Assembly: GCA_964580675.1 (NCBI GenBank)
Contig: CAZOLI010000104.1
Coordinates: 1 to 5,622 of the forward strand
Direction: 5' to 3'
Source of the DNA: CAZOLI01 sp964580675
GTDB taxonomy: Bacteria > Planctomycetota > MHYJ01 > CAYXQY01
Length of the DNA stretch: 5,622 nucleotides
The position numbers were made by a program, and so were the translations under genes. This document shows, piece by piece, positions 1 through 5,622 of the stretch. Positions within the stretch are counted from its first letter, which is position 1, and every line of letters begins with the position of its first letter. Below the pieces are notes generated by a model. It saw only the letters and a list, made by a program, of their open reading frames with translations, had not been told where the DNA came from and made no database searches.

Positions 1-785
1 CCGGTTCCCGAGTACACGCCGGTGGCGGAGGTGTTTGAGGCCGTGACGAACGGATACGTGCCGTGATCCACGTCAAGGAGTGTGCCCTGGGCACCTTCAA
101 GAAGCATGGTTCGGTTGTTCTGGGTGGCTTCCATGAGAAGGCGGTCCACCGGATGGATAAACTCGGCCATGTTCCGGGTTGCGCCCACGAGTCGATCAAC
201 AATTTCGTCGGCCGCCGGTGGTTCCCGATCGAAGAGGTTTTGTATGAGGGGGGCTTTCCACTTCAGGTTGCCTTCTACTTTTTTGCGAAGGACATCCGGA
301 TTCAGAACATCACCGAGACGGACGCCCCAGTACGACATTTTGTCCGCGTGGCAGGGACCAATCCCCCGACCGGTTGTTCCAATTTTGTCGTCGCCCCGAA
401 GGCCGTCGAGTTCTTTATCAAGGATGCGGTGGTAGGGAAGAACCACGTGGCACCTCGGCGAAACAAACAGCCGACCTTCGGGGTTGATGTTCTGGTCGTT
501 GAGGGACTCCACCTCCTCCATAAACGTTTCCGGATTGACCACAACGCCATTGCCGAGAGCACAGATGGTGTGGTCGTGAACAATGCCGGACGGAATGTGA
601 TGAAGGACGATTTCGTCTCCGTCAACCACGACGGTGTGACCGGCGTTTGCGCCGCCCTGGAAGCGGATGGTGTATTCTGCGTCGGTGGCAAAGTAATCAA
701 CGATTTTCCCCTTTCCTTCGTCCCCCCAATTCAGCCCCGTAACGGCCGTAATGGCTTGGGTTTTACCGTTGTTTGGATCTTCCAT
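1..785 (-). CDS. purA: Adenylosuccinate synthetase, partial (C-terminus off the left edge)
   Basis: This cytoplasmic enzyme joins IMP and aspartate at the cost of GTP to give adenylosuccinate, the first committed step from IMP to AMP. The minus-strand frame from the ATG at 785-783 stays open to the window edge, giving 261 residues of a protein usually near 430. Family signatures are clear: WGDEGKGK at residues 20-27, where D22 matches the catalytic Asp13 of the E. coli enzyme; GGANAGHT at about 44-51, where H50 matches catalytic His41; then IGTTGRGIGP; and later EGAQGTLLDVDHGTYPFVT, which contributes to the nucleotide and IMP site. About nine residues precede the usual start of the fold. The start lies 5 nt after the stop of the HAMP gene. 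The nearest purine-rich stretch (GAGG, 799-802) is about 13 nt away, so translational coupling to the upstream gene is likely. Nothing looks broken; only the window edge truncates it. Confidence 0.96.
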   Translation of the reverse strand, partial: MEDPNNGKTQAITAVTGLNWGDEGKGKIVDYFATDAEYTIRFQGGANAGHTVVVDGDEIVLHHIPSGIVHDHTICALGNGVVVNPETFMEEVESLNDQNINPEGRLFVSPRCHVVLPYHRILDKELDGLRGDDKIGTTGRGIGPCHADKMSYWGVRLGDVLNPDVLRKKVEGNLKWKAPLIQNLFDREPPAADEIVDRLVGATRNMAEFIHPVDRLLMEATQNNRTMLLEGAQGTLLDVDHGTYPFVTASNTSATGVYSGT

Positions 786-790
786 AAATC

Positions 791-1453
791 TCAGGCGTCC
801 TCGTTTTCAGTGCTGGTGGATTCCAGTTCTTCCATGTCCGCCACAACTTCCTTACAGACGTCGATGTAATCACTGTTTTCCTCGCTGTTTTCGCGGAGAC
901 CCGTGATGACGGATTCCACCTTTTCCCGTATTTGGGACAGTTTGTCCGTTCGATCCCGAAGTGAATCAAGGGCGGTGTTCATGCTATCCGCCACGCCTTT
1001 GAGGTAGTCCGTCTGACGGAGGGAAACCTCGAAATCAAAATCTCCCTCCGCAACACGTTCCAGTGATCGGGACAACCTGTATGCGGGTCCGGATATGCGG
1101 TGTGCGAGCAACATGTAGTACAGGGCGAAAAAGAGGGTGAGTGCACCGATAAATATGCCCGTGTAAGCAAAAAGATCGGTGATCTGGCGCCGGAGGATCG
1201 CGTTTTCGTGTTGTCCTCCCACATACATGGTGGTGACCCAGAACGCCACAAAAATGAGCCCTGCATACAGCGCCTGCATCAGTATCCAGGTTGTGGCGAA
1301 ACGATACTGGAAATCGGTGTCGATGATGTAGGTGGATCGTCCCAGTTTTTGATTCGACTCGGATTCGTCGTCATGGGGGGGACGATCTTCAAAATCTTCG
1401 TCTTCCACGGGACCCAGCTCCGGATCCGATGCCAGCTTGGCTTTCTTGCTCAT
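791..1453 (-). CDS. Two-helix inner-membrane HAMP-domain protein of unknown role
   Basis: The product has 220 residues. Residues 1-52 are a strongly acidic, probably cytoplasmic tail (many D/E at 10-32). Two hydrophobic helices follow at about 54-77 and 94-117, joined by a very short loop (78-93), so there is almost no periplasmic sensor domain. Directly after helix 2 comes HRISGPAYRL and a HAMP-like segment (about 118-170, with ERVAEGDFDFEV), then a coiled-coil-prone stretch and an acidic C-terminus. There is no methyl-accepting, kinase or cyclase output domain. Short proteins of this design are usually annotated as HAMP-domain or chemotaxis-like proteins, and their function is generally unknown. 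An AGGA Shine-Dalgarno sits 7 nt before the ATG (1461-1464). The gene follows carA by 79 nt and precedes purA by 5 nt, so co-transcription is likely. It may relay membrane or osmotic state to a partner, but that is inference. Confidence 0.85.
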   Translation of the reverse strand: MSKKAKLASDPELGPVEDEDFEDRPPHDDESESNQKLGRSTYIIDTDFQYRFATTWILMQALYAGLIFVAFWVTTMYVGGQHENAILRRQITDLFAYTGIFIGALTLFFALYYMLLAHRISGPAYRLSRSLERVAEGDFDFEVSLRQTDYLKGVADSMNTALDSLRDRTDKLSQIREKVESVITGLRENSEENSDYIDVCKEVVADMEELESTSTENEDA

Positions 1454-1532
1454 GGATTTGTCCTGAATGAATAAACTGTTTTACAACCTGATTTGGTCGG
1501 TTTGTTTCCGTTGGTTCTTGCGAGTACGTGGT

Positions 1533-2717
1533 TTATACCGGTTCTTTTTCTTCCTCCGGTTGTTCCGCTGGAGAGGAAGGTGTTGGGGAGGAATGATTTT
1601 GAATGAGATTTCGAAATCGGGAGAAGAGGTGGCAGCTGTCGTGAGGACCGGGAGCGGCCTCGGGATGAAACTGCACACACTCCACGGGTTTTTCCGTGTG
1701 TTTCATTCCTTCCACGGTGTCGTCGTTAAGGTTGATGTGTGTGATGTCAAAACCGGCGTCCTCCGCACTGTCCCGGTCAACGGCAAACCCGTGATTCTGG
1801 GAGGTAATTTCAATTTGATCCGTTTCCAGGTCCTTGACCGGGTGATTGGCACCGTGATGTCCGAATTTTAGTTTATAGGTCTCGGCGCCCATCGCTCGAG
1901 CGAGCAACTGATGCCCGAGGCAAATGCCGTATACCGGCACCTCCCGTTCGATGACGTTTCGAAGCGTTTCAACGAGTTCCGGTAGTGCGGCGGGATCTCC
2001 CGGACCGTTTGACAGAAAGACCCCGTCCGGGTTTTGGGCGAGAATCTGGTCCGCGTCGTGATCGGCGGGAACGACGGTGACGTCGCTGAACCGCTCCTTC
2101 AGGTTTCGAAGAATGTTGTTTTTTATTCCGTAGTCCATCGCCACCACGCTGGCTTCCATTTCTTCTCCGGTGTCAAACCGTCGATCAATGGATTCGTCGA
2201 ATCGGCTGTTCCAGTCTTCCGGCTCGTCCCGGGTGACATCAAGGACAAGGTTCTGTCCTTCCATGGTGGGAAGTTCGGCCGCTCTATTTTTGAGTTCCTC
2301 CAGCCTGTCTTCGTCGGGATCCCCGGGATGAATCAGTCCCGGCATCGCTCCCTGATCCCGAATCCGGCGTGTGAGCGCCCTCGTGTCAATGTTTTCAATC
2401 CCCGGTATTTCGTGCTCCTTGAGGTATTCATTCAGCGTGGTATCCGTTCTCGGGTTGCTGGCCACCTCGGAACATTCATAGACAACAAACCCATTCACCC
2501 AGGGACGGCGGGATTCGTCGTCCTCGTTGATGATGCCGTAATTACCGATATGGGGATAGGTCATCACAACAATCTGGCCGAAGTAGGACGGATCGGTCAG
2601 GATTTCCTGATATCCCGTCATTCCGGTGTGAAAAACAACTTCTCCGGAGGTCTCCGCCTCATGGCCGAATGCGTCTCCCTCGTAAACTGTACCATCGGCA
2701 AGCACAAGTACAGCCAT
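1533..2717 (-). CDS. carA: Carbamoyl-phosphate synthase small (glutaminase) subunit
   Basis: CarA hydrolyses glutamine and channels ammonia to CarB, which makes carbamoyl phosphate for pyrimidines and arginine. The 394-residue product begins with the CarA-specific N-terminal domain (TGMTGYQEILTDPSYFGQ near 31-48, then YPHIGNYG at 54-61). The class I glutamine amidotransferase domain starts near residue 190. It shows SNGPGDP (236-242), the nucleophile elbow GICLGHQ with Cys266, and HPEAAPGPHD with His351 and Glu353, completing the Cys-His-Glu triad. The glutaminase therefore looks active. About 20 residues of Ser/Pro/Glu-rich tail follow the domain, longer than in E. coli (382 aa). The protein is strikingly acidic (75 D+E against 31 K+R). 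carB is not in the window. The ATG fits the family N-terminus, but no good Shine-Dalgarno precedes it; the upstream 25 nt are AT-rich. It is the first gene of the minus-strand carA-HAMP-purA group. Confidence 0.97.
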   Translation of the reverse strand: MAVLVLADGTVYEGDAFGHEAETSGEVVFHTGMTGYQEILTDPSYFGQIVVMTYPHIGNYGIINEDDESRRPWVNGFVVYECSEVASNPRTDTTLNEYLKEHEIPGIENIDTRALTRRIRDQGAMPGLIHPGDPDEDRLEELKNRAAELPTMEGQNLVLDVTRDEPEDWNSRFDESIDRRFDTGEEMEASVVAMDYGIKNNILRNLKERFSDVTVVPADHDADQILAQNPDGVFLSNGPGDPAALPELVETLRNVIEREVPVYGICLGHQLLARAMGAETYKLKFGHHGANHPVKDLETDQIEITSQNHGFAVDRDSAEDAGFDITHINLNDDTVEGMKHTEKPVECVQFHPEAAPGPHDSCHLFSRFRNLIQNHSSPTPSSPAEQPEEEKEPV

Positions 2718-2821
2718 AGTGTTCTTTATTGATAATAATTTGGAATTACTGGATACATGTTTGACCGGATACCCGGTTGTTTCCCCGGCTTCCGGATCTG
2801 TTCAGCGGAGAATCCGACAGG

Positions 2822-2846
2822 GAAAAACGGGAAGGTACCGTTTTTC
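2822..2846. repeat. Perfect 9-bp inverted repeat in the carA leader region
   Basis: GAAAAACGG (2822-2830) and CCGTTTTTC (2838-2846) are exact reverse complements around a 7-nt loop. The A-run on one side and T-run on the other make the hairpin look the same in RNA from either strand. It could be a weak bidirectional terminator or attenuator, or a dimeric operator. The GC part of the stem is only 3 bp, so strong termination is doubtful. Confidence 0.5.
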
Positions 2847-2877
2847 TCCGTCCGTCCGCCTAATTGGCATCCCGGAC

Positions 2878-2896
2878 CGGACGTCCGATCTGATCG
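2878..2896. repeat. Two abutting short palindromes (possible operator)
   Basis: CGGACGTCCG (2878-2887) is a perfect 10-bp palindrome, and CGATCTGATCG (2886-2896) is a palindrome around a central base; the two overlap by two bases. Such symmetry is typical of sites for dimeric regulators. The site is short enough that chance cannot be excluded. Confidence 0.25.
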
Positions 2897-2922
2897 TTGA
2901 AATCCTTAAAACGGCACTGAAT

Positions 2923-2951
2923 AGATTATGGTATTACACGATCGGGTTCAA
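2923..2951 (-). promoter_or_regulatory. Weak candidate promoter for the carA operon
   Basis: On the minus strand TTGAAC (2951-2946) is followed either by TAATCT (2928-2923) at 17 bp or by CATAAT (2930-2925) at 15 bp, so neither option is ideal. If used, it would give a leader of roughly 200 nt containing the inverted repeat at 2822-2846. A competing -10-like TATTAT lies at 2737-2732, but it has no matching -35 and would leave a leader of only about 8 nt. Confidence 0.22.
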
Positions 2952-3017
2952 CCTGCCAAAACATAAGAATTCCCCCATCGGTTTTCGCCGGGACAGAGCA
3001 GGAAAACGCCCCAAAAC

Positions 3018-3046
3018 TTTAATTCCCGAGATTTCACATTTATAAT
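3018..3046 (+). promoter_or_regulatory. Candidate sigma-70-type promoter for the sigma-54 regulator
   Basis: A perfect TATAAT (3041-3046) lies 17 bp downstream of TTTAAT (3018-3023), which matches the -35 consensus at three of six positions. Transcription would begin near 3053, about 90 nt before the preferred GTG start. A start near 3053 is compatible with the GTG start, while it would leave only about 20 nt before the alternative TTG. The strength rests mostly on the -10 box. Confidence 0.4.
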
Positions 3047-3141
3047 AAGGATTTCTAAGCCATTGACGGTGTTTGTTCCGTTCCCGCCTGTGTCTGTGTA
3101 CGTATTCGATCGGTTTTTTCTTTCATGCCGCGCGGGGAAAC

Positions 3142-5400
3142 GTGTCCGAACAGGAGCAAAAGGAACGAAATCCGAAGGGAACAAGCCAGCCTGTAGCGGA
3201 CGAGATCGAAACCTCTCCGGATAAACGGGATCCACTTACCGGGCTACTTCGAGGCCGGGAATTCTTTGACCGGCTGGAAGCTTTGATTTCACGTACCCCC
3301 CCGCCGACGTCCGATGCCCCGGTTTCCATCATTCTTCTGGAGGTCGGTAATATGCGGGAGCTGAATCGGGCGAAGGGTTATCGGACGGGGGATCTCGTGT
3401 TGCGCCGGACCGGACACCGAATACGGACCTGGGCACGGGACCAGCTGAGAAGCGAGGGCGACGCTTCCGAGGAAGGCGTCCGCCGGGTGTTTACGGGACG
3501 GCCGGGGGGCGCGCGGTTTTCGCTGTGTGTTCCGGTTTCGGGACAAAAAGCCGGGGAGATTGCGGATGACATGCTGAAGGAACTCCGGGAGAACGTGAAG
3601 TCGGAACTCGGGGATAACGTGACGGTTTCCTTTCACGTCGGCGTTGCCACATTTCCCGGTGACGGTGAAAATGTGGATGAACTTTTGAAGGCGGCAATGG
3701 ACGTTGTGCGGCGTTCGTCGGCCGGGGAGGAACGACCGAATCACCGGCTCGATCCGGGGGAGCGGATGGCCCGGAAAAAGAAAAAGGAGCTGGTGTCGGA
3801 TCTCGGGCCGGAGGTGGACCTGGAATCACGGGACCGGCTCGTTCTGTTTTCGGCTCTCCGGCGAATTATTCAATCCCGCATCGATACGGACGAAATTCTT
3901 TCGGTCACGTTAAGAACCGTCGTGGAGGTGACGGCGGCCCGTTCCGGATTCGTGTTGCTGAAGGAGAACGGGGACCTGAAACCGGTGGCCCGCTACTCGT
4001 TCAGTCCCGGAGATGAATCGGTGGAAGGGTCCGATTCGGAATCGATGGATCGGAACAACGGGGATCGGAAAACGGAGGATGATCAATCTCCGGAAGAGGT
4101 GCCGTTTCAGGAAGCGGTAAGTCAGAAGCTGGTTGAGCGGGCCTTCTCGGAGGACAGCGGGTTGTTGATCGAAAATGCGTCCGAGGACGAGACGTTTCAC
4201 CGTTACTCCACCGTGGAGAAACTGGATCTGCGATCCGTGCTTGTGGTTCCGTTTTCGGCCGGAGACGCAAAGGGAGGTATTTATCTTGAGAATTCGGCCG
4301 TCGTGAAGCGGTTTGACCGGGAGGACCTGAAGCTTGTGGAGGCCATTGCCGAAGAACTTTCCGTGTACCTTAAAAAAGCACGGGAACACCAGAAACAGAA
4401 GGAGGAGCTGGAATCCGTCCGGGATCGCCTCCGGACCGCATACGACTACGACAATATCGTGGGGGAGTCCGATGCGATGAAGGAGGTCTTTCAAACTCTG
4501 GACCGGGTCATTCCCACGGACCTGAATGTGGTGATTGAAGGAGAGACCGGAACCGGAAAAGAACTCGCGGCCCGAGCCATTCATTACAACGGTCCCCGGA
4601 AGGAGGAGCCGTTCCTCGCGGTGAATTGCGCAAGGTTCAGTGAGAATTTGCTGGAAAGTGAATTGTTCGGTCACGTGGAGGGGGCGTTCACGGGCGCAAA
4701 CCGGGACCGACGGGGGCTGTTCGAACAGGCGGATGGCGGCAGTCTGTTTCTGGATGAAATCTCCGGCATGAGTCCGCCAATGCAGGCCAAGTTACTTCGG
4801 GTGCTGGAAACCGGCAAAGTCCGCCGTGTCGGTGGAGAGGACGAAAAGACGGTGGACGTTCGCATTCTCTGTGCCACCAATGAATCCCTGAAGAAGTTGA
4901 TGAAGGAGGGACAGTTTCGGGAGGACCTCTATTATCGACTCAAGGACGCGAAGGTTCGCATGCCACCGCTTCGGGAGCGCCGGGAGGATATTCCGCTTCT
5001 TGTGGATCATTTTCTGAACGAAGTTGCGGAGGAACAGAATCAGTCTCCGAAAGAGGTGGAGGAGGACGTGATGCAGGAAATGATTCGGCGTTCATGGCCC
5101 GGAAACGTGCGTCAGCTACGCAGCACAGTCCGTCAGATGGCTCTGTTTGCGGGAGACCGGGAGCGGATCGTTCGGGACGATCTTCTGGCGACGGATGAGC
5201 CGGGCCGGGACCGGTCCGGGGAGACCGAGGAAACGATGGAACCGGAGGTGGAACAGATGTCGAACTGGAATCAGTTAAGCGCCGCCGAGAAACGTGAATT
5301 GATTCAGGACGCCCTCGAACGGACCGACGGCAACAAAACCGAGGCGGCCGAGGAAATCGGCATTTCCCGCCGAACGCTGTACCGGTTCTTGAGCGAATAA
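3142..5400 (+). CDS. Sigma-54-dependent activator with degenerate GGDEF, GAF, AAA+ and Fis-type HTH domains
   Basis: This is a bacterial enhancer-binding protein that would remodel RNA polymerase-sigma54 by ATP hydrolysis. Numbering is from the GTG at 3142 (752 aa). Residues 30-190 are GGDEF-like: DPLTGL opens it, but the signature is GGARF (122-126), so the metal and catalytic acids and the RxxD I-site are missing. A KKKK linker (about 211-214) leads to a GAF domain (232-412) with an acidic insertion (about 286-322) and a short coiled coil. The AAA+ domain (about 438-670) has Walker A GETGTGKE (467-474), the sigma54 loop GAFTGA (514-519), Walker B SLFLDE (534-539), likely arginine fingers in FREDLYYR (R593, R599) and WPGNVRQL (652-659). 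A Fis-type HTH ends the protein (about 731-752). There is no receiver domain, so a ligand or partner, not phosphorylation, probably controls it. A TTG at 3073 would add 23 hydrophobic/basic residues unlike the family; GTG with GGGG at 3134-3137 is preferred. It is divergent from carA; its targets are unknown. Confidence 0.93.
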   Translation: MSEQEQKERNPKGTSQPVADEIETSPDKRDPLTGLLRGREFFDRLEALISRTPPPTSDAPVSIILLEVGNMRELNRAKGYRTGDLVLRRTGHRIRTWARDQLRSEGDASEEGVRRVFTGRPGGARFSLCVPVSGQKAGEIADDMLKELRENVKSELGDNVTVSFHVGVATFPGDGENVDELLKAAMDVVRRSSAGEERPNHRLDPGERMARKKKKELVSDLGPEVDLESRDRLVLFSALRRIIQSRIDTDEILSVTLRTVVEVTAARSGFVLLKENGDLKPVARYSFSPGDESVEGSDSESMDRNNGDRKTEDDQSPEEVPFQEAVSQKLVERAFSEDSGLLIENASEDETFHRYSTVEKLDLRSVLVVPFSAGDAKGGIYLENSAVVKRFDREDLKLVEAIAEELSVYLKKAREHQKQKEELESVRDRLRTAYDYDNIVGESDAMKEVFQTLDRVIPTDLNVVIEGETGTGKELAARAIHYNGPRKEEPFLAVNCARFSENLLESELFGHVEGAFTGANRDRRGLFEQADGGSLFLDEISGMSPPMQAKLLRVLETGKVRRVGGEDEKTVDVRILCATNESLKKLMKEGQFREDLYYRLKDAKVRMPPLRERREDIPLLVDHFLNEVAEEQNQSPKEVEEDVMQEMIRRSWPGNVRQLRSTVRQMALFAGDRERIVRDDLLATDEPGRDRSGETEETMEPEVEQMSNWNQLSAAEKRELIQDALERTDGNKTEAAEEIGISRRTLYRFLSE

Positions 5401-5436
5401 GAACACACCACTGCCAGCTGGAGTAGACCACCATTC

Positions 5437-5483
5437 ACTTGCTTCGGCGAAGTAAACGGCGTCCTTTTTGGATTTTTTATTTT
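5437..5483 (+). terminator. Likely intrinsic terminator after the sigma-54 regulator
   Basis: ACTTGC (5437-5442) pairs with GC-AAGT (5447-5453, one bulged G) around a C(UUCG)G tetraloop, a very stable loop often found in terminators. About ten bases later comes a long T-rich run (5464-5483) broken only by GGA and single bases. The distance from stem to T-run is longer than in a classic terminator, which lowers confidence. It begins 37 bp after the stop codon. Confidence 0.4.
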
Positions 5484-5502
5484 GAATTTCGTAATTCGAA
5501 TT
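5484..5502. repeat. AT-rich palindromic patch
   Basis: GAATT (5484-5488) is complementary to AATTC (5493-5497), and AATTCGAATT (5493-5502) is itself a perfect palindrome. The patch sits between the T-run and the GC-rich hairpins. It may extend terminator structure for transcription arriving from the right, but no function can be assigned. Confidence 0.3.
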
Positions 5503-5516
5503 TTGGTTGGGGAATG

Positions 5517-5591
5517 GTAGATCCCCGGCCCAACGGGCCGGGACAAAGTAGCCCGGGGCAAGGAGGCTCTGAACGGTTCTGCGAACCGTAG
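5517..5591 (+). repeat. REP-like cluster: GC-rich hairpins with three GTAG tetranucleotides
   Basis: GTAG (5517-5520) stands two bases before a perfect hairpin, CCCGGCCC (5524-5531), loop AAC, GGGCCGGG (5535-5542). A second GTAG (5548-5551) opens a GCCCGGGGC stretch that could pair alternatively with the first arm. A second hairpin, ACGGTTC (5573-5579), loop TGC, GAACCGT (5583-5589), ends in a third GTAG (5588-5591). GTAG at the foot of a palindromic hairpin is the hallmark of REP elements moved by RAYT (TnpA-REP) proteins in other bacteria. No U-run follows, so these are not ordinary terminators. Copy number in the genome is unknown from here. Confidence 0.42.
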
Positions 5592-5622
5592 ATTAAGATA
5601 AAGATCAGGATAAAGATAAAGA
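5591..5622. repeat. Purine-rich low-complexity tract, continues off the right edge
   Basis: The last 32 bases are built from imperfect GATAAA/GATTAA/GATCAG units with almost no pyrimidine except T. The tract starts exactly where the REP-like cluster ends and is cut by the window edge. It may be a short tandem repeat or the start of a longer simple-sequence region. Confidence 0.5.

Larger units (their letters stand above)
2718..3141. other. Divergent intergenic region between carA and the sigma-54 regulator
   Basis: About 420 bp separate the two divergent start codons, and I find no convincing gene here. A plus-strand open frame at 2719-3045 would give a basic, Arg-rich product with no ribosome binding site, unlike its acidic neighbours. 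What is visible is an AT-rich stretch just before carA (2721-2746), an inverted repeat (2822-2846), two palindromes (CGGACGTCCG at 2878-2887 and CGATCTGATCG at 2886-2896), and a perfect TATAAT at 3041-3046 pointing towards the regulator. The region is large enough for a regulated leader or operators of either gene. No -24/-12 sigma-54 promoter stands out. Confidence 0.6.

Noticed and set aside
63..869. Long plus-strand open frame opposite purA and the HAMP gene
   Set aside because: The opposite strand encodes unmistakable PurA motifs in a continuous frame; the plus-strand product has no recognisable domain and is an antisense shadow.
2863..2880. TTGGCAT resembling a sigma-54 -24 element
   Set aside because: No TTGC-type -12 element follows at the required spacing on either strand in this region.
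2719..3045. 108-residue plus-strand frame in the intergenic region
   Set aside because: It starts at a GTG next to the carA start without a ribosome binding site, its product is basic and Arg-rich unlike the acidic neighbours, and it overlaps the promoter elements.
3073..3141. TTG at 3073 as the start of the sigma-54 regulator
   Set aside because: It would add 23 Cys/Phe/Arg-rich residues before the first family-like residues and has no clear Shine-Dalgarno; the GTG at 3142 fits better, though this is not proven.
3063..3224. Small plus-strand frame beginning TTG at 3063, 11 nt after AAGGA
   Set aside because: It overlaps the regulator in another frame, has no recognisable features and ends soon; probably chance.
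3910..4674. 254-residue minus-strand frame inside the regulator gene
   Set aside because: It is antisense to the GAF and AAA+ coding sequence, whose motifs are clear; the product is His/Arg-rich with no domain.
5523..5542. GC-rich hairpin as an intrinsic terminator
   Set aside because: No T-run follows it on the plus strand; the preceding GTAG makes a REP-like reading more likely.
5304..5561. 85-residue minus-strand frame across the gene end and the hairpins
   Set aside because: It runs through the HTH coding region, the terminator and the palindromes, with no recognisable protein features.

Overview
The window reads as chromosomal DNA of a Gram-negative-type bacterium with moderately high GC. 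It has complete housekeeping genes, a two-helix inner-membrane HAMP protein and a sigma-54 (RpoN) enhancer-binding activator. The lineage cannot be fixed from the sequence. CarA is very acidic (by hand count 75 Asp+Glu against 31 Lys+Arg in 394 residues), which points to a halophile or a saline habitat. The GTAG-flanked hairpins and GATAAA-type low-complexity DNA at the right edge remind me of intergenic DNA in PVC-group and other environmental genomes, but this is only a weak hint.

Layout. Positions 1-2717 carry three genes on the minus strand, transcribed right to left: carA (2717-1533), a HAMP-domain membrane protein (1453-791) and purA (785 to beyond position 1, cut by the window edge). 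CarA makes carbamoyl phosphate for pyrimidine and arginine synthesis, and PurA commits IMP to AMP. The unrelated HAMP protein lies between them, and its stop codon is only 5 nt before the purA start.

Positions 2718-3141 are a roughly 420-bp divergent intergenic region. It holds a candidate promoter for the plus-strand gene, a weak candidate for the carA operon, a 9-bp perfect inverted repeat and two short palindromes. I see no convincing gene in it.

Positions 3142-5400 (plus strand) encode a multidomain regulator: degenerate GGDEF, GAF, sigma-54 AAA+ (with GAFTGA), then a Fis-type helix-turn-helix. The GGDEF signature reads GGARF, so the domain probably acts as a sensor or scaffold and not as a cyclase. 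The target genes are not evident here.

Positions 5401-5622 contain no gene. They hold a likely intrinsic terminator with a UUCG tetraloop, an AT-rich palindrome, a REP-like cluster of hairpins with three GTAG tetranucleotides, and a purine-rich low-complexity run that continues off the right edge.

The most unusual items are the GGDEF*-GAF-sigma54 architecture, the HAMP protein inside a nucleotide-biosynthesis operon, and the REP-like cluster. I found no CRISPR array, insertion sequence, tRNA or rRNA.
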